Shown here piece after piece: positions 25,032-32,627 of a stretch of 64,000 nt of DNA; the first letter of the stretch is position 1, and the number at the start of each line of letters is the position of its first letter. The notes under the pieces are model-generated. The model was not told the origin of the DNA, made no database searches, and saw only the letters and a list, made by a program, of their open reading frames with translations. Both the position numbers and the translations under genes were made by a program. The stretch covers positions 62,525 to 126,524 of the forward strand of contig NZ_RZNJ01000003.1 in NCBI RefSeq assembly GCF_003994485.1, read 5' to 3'. The DNA comes from Arsenicitalea aurantiaca (GTDB lineage: Bacteria; Pseudomonadota; Alphaproteobacteria; Rhizobiales; Devosiaceae).

Positions 25032-26180
25032 CTACCCCGTCACCCCCACCAGCGCGCGCTTTTCGGCGTCGCTGAGGAAGTCGGCGCTGCTTACCCGCGC
25101 CCAGAGCGCCGCTCGGTCCTCGGCCAGCGCCTCCACCCCATCGAAATCGGGCGTCAGCACCAGCTTTCCCCCGAACGCCGGCGACAGCCAGTTGCCCAGA
25201 TCGTCCGCCACGCGTTCCACCAGCGGCATCACCGTCTGGCGCCAGAGCGCGCGATTGGCCTCGACGAGGTTCGCGTACGTATTGTCGCCCGGAATGCCGA
25301 GCAGCATGGGCGGCACGCCGAAGGCGAGCGCGATCTCCCGCGCCGCCCCGTTCTTGGCCTCGATGAAATCCATGTCGCGCGGGCTGAGCGCGATCGTCTT
25401 CCAGTCGAGCCCGCCTTCGAGCACCATGGGCCGGCCGGCATTGGCCGCGCCCTGAAAGCCGATCGCGAGTTCGTCCTTCAGCCGCTCGAACTGCTCGGGC
25501 GTCAGATTGCCCGCAGCCATCGAATAAACGAGCGCGCCGGATGGCCTGGCCGCATTGTCGAGCAGCGCCTTGTTCCATCTGGACGCCGCGTTGTGGATAT
25601 CGAGGCTGGTCTGCGCGGCTTCGAGCGGAGCCATGCCGTAATGATCATCGAGCGGATGAAAGAGCGCCATGTGCAAGACGCTCGGGATCGGCTCGGCCTC
25701 CTGGCTCAGCCGCATCGTGCGCCCGCCGGCGGTGTAGCTATAGGCGACCGGCCAGCCATCGGCGCCCGCCACCACCCGCATCCGGTCGGGCCGGAGGCAA
25801 TAGAGCCCCTTGATCTCGCCCTCCACTGTCACCGCTTCGAGATAGGCATTGCCTGCCGTCTGCAGATAGGCATAGACGCTTTCGAGCATCTCGCCACCCG
25901 ACTGGCGCGGATTGGGCCGCGCCAGCAGGTCCAATGCCGGATGCTCGCTTAGCGTCTGCCCACCCTCGCGCGCCTTGAACGGCACGCGATTGGCCGCTTC
26001 CGCGATCAGCCGCACGCAGCGATAGACGATCGGGTTGCGCCCGAACCCTTCGGCGGCAAGGCTCGAAAACCCCCGCCGGCTCCACTGCGCATCCCCCGCC
26101 CCGGTCATCGCGAACACCGTCTGCGCCCCCGCAGCCTTCCGCTCCCCCGGCCCCCGCAGCCTCTCCAGCCACTTGCCCAT
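25032..26180 (-). CDS. GTA portal protein (gp3-like, HK97 family)
   Basis: Portal protein (382 aa) forming the dodecameric DNA channel of the head. Family features are SSLAAEGFGRNPIVYRCVRL, ANPRQSGGEMLESVYAYLQT-like core (PNPRQSGGEMLESVYAYLQT) and AREIALAFGVPPMLLGIPGD. A strong ribosome binding site (AAGGAAGGCAAGG) precedes the ATG at 26178-26180. In other GTAs it directly follows the large terminase; here a Phd/VapC module separates them. Confidence 0.94.
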   Translation of the reverse strand: MGKWLERLRGPGERKAAGAQTVFAMTGAGDAQWSRRGFSSLAAEGFGRNPIVYRCVRLIAEAANRVPFKAREGGQTLSEHPALDLLARPNPRQSGGEMLESVYAYLQTAGNAYLEAVTVEGEIKGLYCLRPDRMRVVAGADGWPVAYSYTAGGRTMRLSQEAEPIPSVLHMALFHPLDDHYGMAPLEAAQTSLDIHNAASRWNKALLDNAARPSGALVYSMAAGNLTPEQFERLKDELAIGFQGAANAGRPMVLEGGLDWKTIALSPRDMDFIEAKNGAAREIALAFGVPPMLLGIPGDNTYANLVEANRALWRQTVMPLVERVADDLGNWLSPAFGGKLVLTPDFDGVEALAEDRAALWARVSSADFLSDAEKRALVGVTG

Positions 26181-26193
26181 CGCCTTGCCTTCC

Positions 26194-26235
26194 TTGAACC
26201 TTCACCGAATTCATATTATGTAGCAACGTAGCTAC
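26194..26235 (+). promoter_or_regulatory. Candidate promoter/operator of the phd-vapC module
   Basis: Just upstream of the antitoxin gene lies an AT-rich island with TATTAT (26214-26219) as a likely -10 and TTGAAC (26194-26199) as a weak -35 (spacing 14, short). It is followed by the inverted repeat GTAGC-N6-GCTAC (26220-26235), whose right half contains the 8-base palindrome GTAGCTAC. This is where a Phd/YefM antitoxin would be expected to bind and repress its own operon. The same DNA is the leader of the divergent portal gene. Confidence 0.5.
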
Positions 26236-26250
26236 AACTGGAGCATCGCC

Positions 26251-26514
26251 ATGCCCGAGACCGTCATCACCGCCCGCGCCTTCAACCAGGATACGAGCGC
26301 CGCCAAACGCGCCGCCGAAGCCGGCCCCGTGGTGATCACCGATCGCGGTCGCCCGACCCATGTGCTCCTGACCGAGGCCGAATACCGGCGCCTTCGCGGC
26401 CGGCCACAGAGCCTGCTTGACGCGCTGGCCCAGCCCGGCGGCCCCGATACCGATTTCGATATCGAGCTTCCCGCGCGGACCGTCGAACCTGTCGGCGCCG
26501 ATATCGAACCGTGA
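26251..26514 (+). CDS. Type II antitoxin, Phd/YefM family
   Basis: Protein of 87 residues with the Phd/YefM DNA-binding fold: MPETVITARAFNQDTSAAKR, AAEAGPVVITDRGRPTHVLL and TEAEYRRLRG. The C-terminal third is acidic and probably wraps the VapC toxin. The stop overlaps the toxin start (GTGA), the normal antitoxin-first arrangement. It lies antisense to the GTA transcript, inside the gp2-gp3 gap. Confidence 0.92.
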   Translation: MPETVITARAFNQDTSAAKRAAEAGPVVITDRGRPTHVLLTEAEYRRLRGRPQSLLDALAQPGGPDTDFDIELPARTVEPVGADIEP

Positions 26515-26927
26515 GCTATCTGCTCGACACCAACGTCATCTCGGAAATCCGCCGACCCGAACGCGCCAATCCGCAGGTCCGGAGCTGGTTCGCCAGCATC
26601 GACATCGCCGATTGCGCCATCTCCGTCGTCACCCTGCTCGAGCTTGAAACAGGCGTTGCCCGCGCATTCCATCGCGGGCTCCCTCACGCCGAAATTCTGC
26701 GGCGCTGGCTCGACGCGCAGGTCGTGCCGGCCTTCGCCGATCGCATCCTCTCCGTCGATACCACCATCGCCCGGCGCTGCGCCGCGCTTCACCTGCCCCA
26801 GACCCGCCCCTATGCCGATGCCCTGATCGCCGCGACCGCCCTCGTCTCGGGCCGCACGCTCGTCACCCGCAATCTTACCGACTTTGCCGGCACGGGCGTG
26901 CCGCTGCTCGACCCCTGGGCCGGCTAA
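26511..26927 (+). CDS. vapC: VapC-family PIN-domain toxin ribonuclease
   Basis: PIN-domain endoribonuclease (138 aa) that typically cuts tRNA or rRNA when freed from its antitoxin. The acidic active-site residues are visible: Asp in YLLDTNVISE, Glu in VVTLLELETG, Asp in PYADALIAATA and Asp in TRNLTDFAG. The GTG start overlaps the antitoxin stop. Its own stop codon overlaps the stop of the convergent large terminase gene by 4 bases, so the insertion is flush. Confidence 0.93.
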   Translation: MSYLLDTNVISEIRRPERANPQVRSWFASIDIADCAISVVTLLELETGVARAFHRGLPHAEILRRWLDAQVVPAFADRILSVDTTIARRCAALHLPQTRPYADALIAATALVSGRTLVTRNLTDFAGTGVPLLDPWAG

Positions 26928-28180
26928 AGCCCCCGTAGCCGCGGTCTTGTCGCGTCCACCAGCATCAGCTCGGTCAGCGCCCAGACGAGCGCGTCCACCC
27001 GGTCGGGCGAATGGCCCTCGGCCCGTCCATCGGCGCCAAAGGCGCACATCTCGTCTTCGAGTTCGGTCAGCCCCTCGGCATGGGCGACGAGCCCGCGCCC
27101 ATAGAGCGCCGCCACCGGCTCGGCCCGGAGCCATTTGCCGCGATTGGCGCGCACCGCCTTCACCGGCACATCCGGGTCGACCTGCGCGATGACGGCCTTC
27201 ACCAGATCCCCACCCTGGTTGACCTCGGCGATGATCGCGTCTGCCCCATAGGCATGAAACGACGCCACCGCCCGGCGCGCCCAGCCGAGCGGGCTCGCCG
27301 GCTTCAGCGTCCGGTCCTCGAGCACCACCGCGCCCTCGCCCGCCCGGCCCGCAACGATGATCCCGCAGGCGTCCGACCGGCTCGTGCCGGTCACCGGGGG
27401 ATCGACCGCAATGACGATCCGCTCGGCCGTCACGCCTTCGGCCCGGCGGAACATCGCCCGGCTCCAGAGCGCGTCGGGCAGATCCTCGATCATCTCGCCA
27501 TCGAGTTCCTGGCGCCCCAGCACCGAACCGCGATACCGCCCCACCACCGCCTCGAGAAAATCGGGCGCGAGGTGAGCGGCATTGTCACCGGTCTTCATCC
27601 GCGTCACCGCCGTGCGCGGATCCGCCAGAAGGCGCTTCAGGAGCCGCGTCGGCTTCGGCGTCGTCGTCGCGATCTGGCGTGGGCAGTCCCCGAGCCGCAG
27701 CGAAAACTGCAGCATGTCCCAGGCGGCTTCCGCATCGGGCCATTTGGCGACCTCGTCGCACCACGCCGCCGCAAATTGCGGGCCGCGGAACCGGTCCGGG
27801 TCGGAGGCCGACATCACCTGCGCCACCGCGCCATTGGGCCAGTGCACCATGTTGCCGCGCACCACCGGGCGCTCATCCGAGCGGTGAATGGCGAGGAGCC
27901 CGCTCTCCCCCCGCACCATGACCGCCATCGCCTCGATCATCGTCTCGCCGACGAGCGCGATGGGCGAGACCGGGCGCTCGGCGGTCGCGATCGCCCGCAC
28001 CCATTCGGCCCCCGCCCGTGTCTTGCCCGAGCCACGCCCCCCGATCAGCAGCCAGCTCGTCCAGTCCCCCGCGGGGGCCAGTTGTTCGGGCCGCGCCCAG
28101 CTCGTCCAGTCGCAAAGCAGCGCCTCCACCTCGTCATCGCCGAGCGTGGCGACGAACTCAGCCCCGCTTGAGCCGGTCAA
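26924..28180 (-). CDS. GTA large terminase (gp2-like)
   Basis: DNA-packaging motor ATPase and nuclease (418 aa). The Walker A-like loop GGRGSGKT is at residues 47-54, Walker B with the catalytic acid is AAAWCDEVAKW near 138-147, and motif III is QIATTTPKPT. The C-terminal RNase H-like nuclease includes VIAVDPPVTG and DRVDALVWALTEL. It overlaps the upstream small gene by 23 bases. In the known GTAs this enzyme packages random host DNA without a specific start site. It looks intact. Confidence 0.95.
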   Translation of the reverse strand: MTGSSGAEFVATLGDDEVEALLCDWTSWARPEQLAPAGDWTSWLLIGGRGSGKTRAGAEWVRAIATAERPVSPIALVGETMIEAMAVMVRGESGLLAIHRSDERPVVRGNMVHWPNGAVAQVMSASDPDRFRGPQFAAAWCDEVAKWPDAEAAWDMLQFSLRLGDCPRQIATTTPKPTRLLKRLLADPRTAVTRMKTGDNAAHLAPDFLEAVVGRYRGSVLGRQELDGEMIEDLPDALWSRAMFRRAEGVTAERIVIAVDPPVTGTSRSDACGIIVAGRAGEGAVVLEDRTLKPASPLGWARRAVASFHAYGADAIIAEVNQGGDLVKAVIAQVDPDVPVKAVRANRGKWLRAEPVAALYGRGLVAHAEGLTELEDEMCAFGADGRAEGHSPDRVDALVWALTELMLVDATRPRLRGL

Positions 28181-28571
28181 TGCGATCCGCCAGCGATCTG
28201 CGCAGCGCCTTCATGTCCCGGGCCCCGCCGCGCTCGTCTTTCGGCTGCTCGGCGGTTTCGAGCGCGATCAGCTTTTCGAGCGTGCGGGCCATGTTGCCCA
28301 GCAGCGCCACTTCCTTGTCCCCTGCGTCCTTCATTCCGTTCTCCACTTGCACCAATTGCCGGTCCAGCAGGCCGAACATCCGGCCAATGATCCGCGCCCG
28401 GTCGACCTTGCGCATCGTATTGCGCCCCAGCCACCCATCGAGCCGCGCCCGGCGGCTCACCGCCCAGGGCTTCAGCCCATGGCGTTCGGCGATCTGCGGG
28501 ATGGTTTCGCCCCGGCCCTCATAGGCCTCGCGGATGGCCGCCCAGTCCGGCCCGCGCGCATCGCCATCCAT
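28158..28571 (-). CDS. GTA gp1 / small-terminase-like protein
   Basis: First gene of the cluster, encoding 137 residues. It has an N-terminal helix-turn-helix (AYEGRGETIPQIAERHGLKP, WAVSRRARLDGW) and a long helical C-terminal part with charged repeats (VALLGNMARTLEKLIALETA). Size, position directly before the large terminase and HTH fit the GTA small-terminase role. The GTA promoter should lie between it and the divergent KTSC gene (28572-28640). Confidence 0.8.
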   Translation of the reverse strand: MDGDARGPDWAAIREAYEGRGETIPQIAERHGLKPWAVSRRARLDGWLGRNTMRKVDRARIIGRMFGLLDRQLVQVENGMKDAGDKEVALLGNMARTLEKLIALETAEQPKDERGGARDMKALRRSLADRIDRLKRG

Positions 28572-28602
28572 TGCCCCTCCCCTTCAGCCCGACGCAACGG
28601 CA

Positions 28603-28631
28603 TCGCCCGCCCGTTGGTTATCCACGGGCGA
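28603..28631. repeat. Inverted repeat in the divergent region upstream of the GTA cluster
   Basis: TCGCCCG (28603-28609) and CGGGCGA (28625-28631) form a 7-base inverted repeat around a 15-base AT-richer centre (GTTGGTTATCCA). It lies between the first GTA gene and the KTSC gene, so it could be an operator for either or a leader hairpin. No good -10/-35 pair is visible next to it. Confidence 0.4.
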
Positions 28632-28640
28632 GGTGCCGCT

Positions 28641-28865
28641 ATGCCGTCGAGCGTGATCGCCGACTACACTTACGATGATGAGAGCGAGACGCTCTTTGTG
28701 CGCTTCCGCCCCAGCGGGCGGCTCTACGCCTATCTCGAGGTTCTCCTCGAGACCGTCGCCGCACTCGACGCCGCGACCTCCAAGGGCCGCTATTTCAACG
28801 CCCGGATCCGGGACGCCTTCGCCTTCGTTGCGATCGAACCGTCTGACCCGATTTCCCGACCATAG
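28641..28865 (+). CDS. KTSC-domain protein
   Basis: Small protein (74 aa) of the KTSC family, named after the lysyl-tRNA-synthetase C-terminal extension. It has a beta-strand pattern SSVIADYTYDDESETLFVRF and ends with KGRYFNARIRDAFAFVAI, where the family's lysine/serine position and YFN...IR core are visible. It is divergent from the GTA cluster. KTSC proteins are often found in accessory DNA; the molecular function is unknown. Confidence 0.8.
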   Translation: MPSSVIADYTYDDESETLFVRFRPSGRLYAYLEVLLETVAALDAATSKGRYFNARIRDAFAFVAIEPSDPISRP

Positions 28866-28901
28866 CCGAACTCTAGCATTCCCCCGTCACGCGGGGATAA
28901 G

Positions 28902-30167
28902 TCATCGGCCGAACCGGCTTTCGAAGGCGGCCTTCACCGCCTCGCGGTCCCCTTCGTAGTCGAGCCCGGAGAGCGCTCGCGCGAGCGCCTCCTCCGCCAT
29001 GCGGCGCGCGACATCGCCATAGCGCTTGGGCGCGAGCACGCAGAGCGTCGCAAGGCTGTGGAGAAGCCGCAGCACCACCTCGACCTGCCCTGCCCCGTCC
29101 CGCGCGATGGGGCGGAACGCATCCTCCATGATGTCGCGCATGTCGAGCCGCGGCACCGTCACCCGCTCATATTCCGGCGCATCCTCGAGCGTGAGGCTTT
29201 CATCGTCGAGCGTCCCCACCACCCGCACCAGCGTCCCCAGAACGTCGATCGCCGTCCCCGGATCGTTGATGCCGGGCGACAGCGCGCGCGAGGCGATCTC
29301 GTTGAGCACGATCAGCCCGAATCGCGGATCGTGCTCGAAGGTCCGGTTGTCCCCGACGACGAAGCAGCTCGCGACCTCGCCAGCCAGCGCCTCGTCGACC
29401 GGCCCGACGATGATCGCGACCGGCCGCCCCGGATCGACATAGGCGCCAGGGCGGGCGGTCACGTGAACGAGGACATTCTTCTCCTTGGCGAGCGCGTTGA
29501 GCCCGGTCGGGTTGAAATGCTGCACATAGCCGATGCGCGGGGCATGCACCGCCACCCCCTCCGGCAGGGTCTCGGGCTGCGGCGCGCACGAAAAGAGCGG
29601 CGCGTCGGCCACGGCCTGGAAGGCGCTGGTCGCGGCCTTCTCCACCCGGTCGATCGTGCCGCCCACCCGGCCCATTCCCGAGATCTGTCCGATCCAGGTG
29701 ATGAGCGCCATCACCACCAGCACCACCACCCCGATGGTCACGACGAAAAGGATGAGCCGCCCCGCCTCGCTGTAGACGCCGCTCGAAAGCCCCAGGATGC
29801 CGACCACCGAGAACATGAAGGCGCCGATGAAGACCGAGATCGCCGTCTGCGCCCGCCGGTCCTCGGCGATCAGCGACACCGCGCGCGGCGTCGTCGTCTG
29901 GGTCGCGGACGAGAGCGCGCTCACAAGCGTCGACAGCGCGAAGACCGCGACCGAAAGCATGGAGGATGCAACGATGGTGAGAATGGACGTCACGGCGTCC
30001 GACGGCATGGTGAAGGGCAGTTCGTCCGGCGTGAATCCCGCCGAATAATAGGCGATCGCCACCGTCCCCGCCGCCACGAGCGAAAACGCCGCAGGCATGA
30101 ACCAGATCTGCCGCGTCATCCGGTTAAGGTGGAACCGGATCTGTCCCAGCCTGTAGCCAAGCTTCAT
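28902..30167 (-). CDS. DUF2254 integral membrane protein
   Basis: Predicted inner-membrane protein (421 aa) of the DUF2254 family. It has four hydrophobic segments in the first half (about residues 22-44, 58-82, 108-130 and 138-162) and a cytoplasmic C-terminal half with GYVQHFNPTGLNALAKEKNV and the conserved FGLIVLNEIASRALSPGIND. Function is unknown. The ATG has only a weak ribosome binding site (GGGG). It stands alone as a gene. Confidence 0.88.
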   Translation of the reverse strand: MKLGYRLGQIRFHLNRMTRQIWFMPAAFSLVAAGTVAIAYYSAGFTPDELPFTMPSDAVTSILTIVASSMLSVAVFALSTLVSALSSATQTTTPRAVSLIAEDRRAQTAISVFIGAFMFSVVGILGLSSGVYSEAGRLILFVVTIGVVVLVVMALITWIGQISGMGRVGGTIDRVEKAATSAFQAVADAPLFSCAPQPETLPEGVAVHAPRIGYVQHFNPTGLNALAKEKNVLVHVTARPGAYVDPGRPVAIIVGPVDEALAGEVASCFVVGDNRTFEHDPRFGLIVLNEIASRALSPGINDPGTAIDVLGTLVRVVGTLDDESLTLEDAPEYERVTVPRLDMRDIMEDAFRPIARDGAGQVEVVLRLLHSLATLCVLAPKRYGDVARRMAEEALARALSGLDYEGDREAVKAAFESRFGR

Positions 30168-30240
30168 TGAAATATGCCCCCCGAAACTATCGGAGGTTAA
30201 AGCCCGGCGCGCCCGCCGGTTCCACGCATGGTGATGAAGC

Positions 30241-30441
30241 TCAGTGCCTGGGGCGCAGGAGGGATGGGGTCATGCCCCATGGCCGCGCGAGGAAAGCCCG
30301 TCGCACAGCCCGTGTGCCCTGCGGCTCGGTGCCGCCCGGTTCGGGCACGAAAAGCTCGTCCTCGGCCCGCCTCGCCTGGCGCGCCCTGAGCCGCTCGCGC
30401 ACAAGGACGCTACGGCTCGTCGTCGAACCCTGGATCCTCAT
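30241..30441 (-). CDS. Possible small basic protein (66 aa)
   Basis: A short frame starts at the ATG 30439-30441, preceded by an unusually good ribosome binding site (GGGAGGTGAGGG). The product is arginine-rich (MRIQGSTTSRSVLVRERLRA...) with no recognisable domain. It is the only candidate gene in the gap 30168-30558. The rest of the gap shows GC-rich short palindromes and no recognised promoter. The strong initiation site is the sole evidence for translation. Confidence 0.35.
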   Translation of the reverse strand: MRIQGSTTSRSVLVRERLRARQARRAEDELFVPEPGGTEPQGTRAVRRAFLARPWGMTPSLLRPRH

Positions 30442-30558
30442 CCCTCACCTCCCTTGAACGAAAGGCAGAACCGCCCTCTTTGCGGAGCGTTGGACGGCAG
30501 GATCGTCTCTGCCGTCGTGAGGAGAACTCGGGGACCGCCGTGGGGTTCCGCCCCCACC

Positions 30559-31329
30559 TTACATCGGCATGCCGATCGTGATCACGCCCGTTGCGCGCAG
30601 CGTCATCCAGACCGCCATCGCGACCATCATCACATTCTCGGTCAGCGAGACGAAGCCGAGCGGCACGTTGCTCGATCCCCCCACGCAGGCGCATTTGAGT
30701 TCGCGCCGGTCGATATAGACCGCCTTGAACACCGAGACCGCCCCCACCGTGCCGATAAAGAGCGCGATCGGCACCGAAAGCCAGGTGAGCGCGCCTGCGA
30801 TCATCAATATCCCCGCCGCGCCCTCGGCATAGGGGTAGATATAGGAATAGGGCACCCAGCGCTTGGCGAGCAGGTCGTAATTGAGAAACATGGTTGCAAA
30901 CGTCTCGACGTTCTGGAGCTTCAAAAGCGCCAGCACTGCCATCGAAAACGCGATGAACCATTCGGCCGCCGCAATGGTCAGCGGCGAGCCGAACGCGGCG
31001 AAGCTTGCCGCCATCGCCATCAGCGCCGTCATCGAAAAGAGCGCCATCACCGGCCGGTAGCTCACCGCCTTGGGGTCGGCGACGGGCTTGCCGAAATGGC
31101 GCCGCAGATCGTCATAGCCGCCGATCCGCTCGCCCGCGATGAAGATCTGCGGGGTCGTCTTCACGTCGTGTTCGGCCTTGAACCTGTCGGTCTCGGCCCG
31201 GTCGCGCAGGGGATGGTCCTCGACGGTGAAGCCCTGGCGCTTCAGCAGGTCGAGCGCTTTGAGCCCATAGGGGCAGGTGTGGGTCGGGGTCACCATCCGG
31301 TAGAGGCTGGCCATACGGGTCGTGCTCAT
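30559..31329 (-). CDS. Glutaredoxin-MauE fusion membrane protein
   Basis: Predicted redox membrane protein (256 aa). The N-terminal glutaredoxin-like domain has a single active-site cysteine (THTCPYGLKALDLL, Cys19; CPYG where dithiol forms have CPYC) and the cis-proline region VKTTPQIFIAGERIGGYDDL. The C-terminal MauE/DoxX-like domain has four membrane segments and the motif ELKCACVGGSSNVPLGFVSL with a Cys-x-Cys pair. It probably moves reducing equivalents or handles thiol-binding metals. The start at 31329 follows AAGGA. It is divergent from a MerR gene with a mer-type operator between them, so expression is probably induced by a metal or thiol stress. Confidence 0.83.
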   Translation of the reverse strand: MSTTRMASLYRMVTPTHTCPYGLKALDLLKRQGFTVEDHPLRDRAETDRFKAEHDVKTTPQIFIAGERIGGYDDLRRHFGKPVADPKAVSYRPVMALFSMTALMAMAASFAAFGSPLTIAAAEWFIAFSMAVLALLKLQNVETFATMFLNYDLLAKRWVPYSYIYPYAEGAAGILMIAGALTWLSVPIALFIGTVGAVSVFKAVYIDRRELKCACVGGSSNVPLGFVSLTENVMMVAMAVWMTLRATGVITIGMPM

Positions 31330-31365
31330 TGTCGTCGTCCTTGTCGGCAGGGGTCTGCGCACCCC

Positions 31366-31396
31366 ATATGGGGTCCGTACCATGATACGGAGTCAA
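31366..31396 (-). promoter_or_regulatory. mer-type operator/promoter for the glutaredoxin-MauE gene
   Basis: Read on the minus strand: TTGACT (-35, 31396-31391), then a 19-base spacer holding the dyad CCGTA-N6-TACGG (31390-31375), then CCATAT/CATATG as a weak -10 (31371-31365). This is very close to the classic mercury-resistance operator, which has TTGACT, the dyad CCGTAC...GTACGG and a 19-base spacer. The over-long spacer is the mark of promoters that MerR proteins activate by twisting the DNA. The divergent MerR start codon is only 3 bases from the -35. Confidence 0.85.
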
Positions 31397-31399
31397 GGG

Positions 31400-31810
31400 A
31401 TGGACACGACAATCGGTGGCCTCGCCCGCGCCGGCGGGGTCGGGGTCGAGACGATCCGCTACTACCAGCGCCGCGGCCTCCTGCGCACCCCTGCGCCCGG
31501 CCCGGGTTACCGCCATTACGATGCCGAGGACCTGCGCCGGCTGCGCTTCATCCGCTCGGCCCAGACCGCCGGCTTCACCCTCGCCGAGATCGCCGAGCTC
31601 ATCGCGCTCGATGCGAGAAGCGACCGCCCCCGGGCCCGCGAGATCGCGCGCTCGCGCATCGCGGTGCTCGACGAGAAGATCGCCGAACTCACCGCCGCCC
31701 GCGCCGCCCTCACCCATCTCGCCGACGCCTGTGGCGCCTCGGACGACGGCCCCTGCCCGATCATCGATGCGTTCGCCCTCGACCACCACGAGAAGCGGAT
31801 CGCGCCCTAG
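31400..31810 (+). CDS. MerR-family transcriptional regulator
   Basis: Metal- or thiol-responsive activator (136 aa). The N-terminal winged HTH reads TIGGLARAGGVGVETIRYYQ and RRGLLRTPAPGPGYRHYD. A long dimerisation helix (about 75-105) leads to the metal loop ACGASDDGPCPII with Cys111 and Cys119. These match Cys117 and Cys126 of mercury MerR, but the partner corresponding to Cys82 is missing (the segment LDARSDRPRAREI has no cysteine), so the inducer is probably not mercury in the classic geometry. The start at 31400 is almost leaderless and lies next to the operator. Confidence 0.88.
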   Translation: MDTTIGGLARAGGVGVETIRYYQRRGLLRTPAPGPGYRHYDAEDLRRLRFIRSAQTAGFTLAEIAELIALDARSDRPRAREIARSRIAVLDEKIAELTAARAALTHLADACGASDDGPCPIIDAFALDHHEKRIAP

Positions 31811-32625
31811 TCCGCGCCGCCGGCTGCCATCAGCGCCGGCCAGTCCGCCAGCAGATGCTCGCGGGCGCGTAGGCCGCCCGACCGGCTGGGGCGTTCCTCG
31901 TCCTGGTCGAGCCGGGCGAACACCAGCCGCCGCCCGTCGCGTTCGGCCCACCCCACGAACCAGCCCCAGCCGCGCGCGCGGTCGAAACTGCCATCAGCCC
32001 GGCGCGGATAGGCCGAACCGGTCTTGCCCCAGACCCTCCACCCCCCGCCCGGGGTGCTCTCTTCGATGATCGCCATCGTCCTGTCGCGCGCTCCGGCCGG
32101 TATGGGCAGTGTCCCGTTGACGAGCCCGGAGAGGAACGCGACCTGTTCGATAGGCGAGATCTTCAGCGAGGAGCTGATCCAGCCCCGTTCCAGCCCATTG
32201 TTCTGCCCCGGATCGCCCGAAAAATCGGCGTTGCCATAGCCGAGCCGTCGGGCCCAGTCGGTCAGCTTGGCCTCGCCCAGTTCAGCGGCGAGGAGCTGCG
32301 AATACCAGACGATCGAATGGCGCATCCAGCGCGCGGGGTCGGCGGGCCGTGTCCATTCCGCCCCGCCCCAGTCGGGATAACCCGGTCGGAAGTCCCGCGT
32401 CGGCGCATCGGCGCTCTCGAGCAGCCCTTCGGCAAATCCGATCGTGGCGAGCGCGATCTTGAAGGTCGAAGCGGGGGTCACCTGCGTCCGGCAATCGCCG
32501 GTCTCGACGAGCAATTGTCCTGTTGCCGCATCGGCGAGCACCGTGCAGACCATGCGCGCCTGCGCCGCGCCGCCCGTGACGCCGAGGCCGAGCGCAAAAA
32601 ATCCGGCAAGCAGGACTTTGCGCAT
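31807..32625 (-). CDS. Class D (OXA-type) beta-lactamase
   Basis: Secreted serine beta-lactamase (272 aa). Signal peptide at about residues 1-23. The catalytic motif is PASTFKIA with Ser53 and Lys56 (the lysine that is normally carboxylated). Further motifs are HSIVWYSQ with Ser104-x-Val106, LGYGNADFSG (YGN 130-132), Trp149, and KTG at 201-203. All class D motifs are intact. A ribosome binding site (GGAGGGG) lies in the end of the UPF0260 gene, so the two are co-transcribed. It is convergent with merR (4-base overlap). Length fits the family. It should hydrolyse penicillins; the spectrum cannot be predicted. Confidence 0.92.
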   Translation of the reverse strand: MRKVLLAGFFALGLGVTGGAAQARMVCTVLADAATGQLLVETGDCRTQVTPASTFKIALATIGFAEGLLESADAPTRDFRPGYPDWGGAEWTRPADPARWMRHSIVWYSQLLAAELGEAKLTDWARRLGYGNADFSGDPGQNNGLERGWISSSLKISPIEQVAFLSGLVNGTLPIPAGARDRTMAIIEESTPGGGWRVWGKTGSAYPRRADGSFDRARGWGWFVGWAERDGRRLVFARLDQDEERPSRSGGLRAREHLLADWPALMAAGGAD

Positions 32626-32627
32626 GC

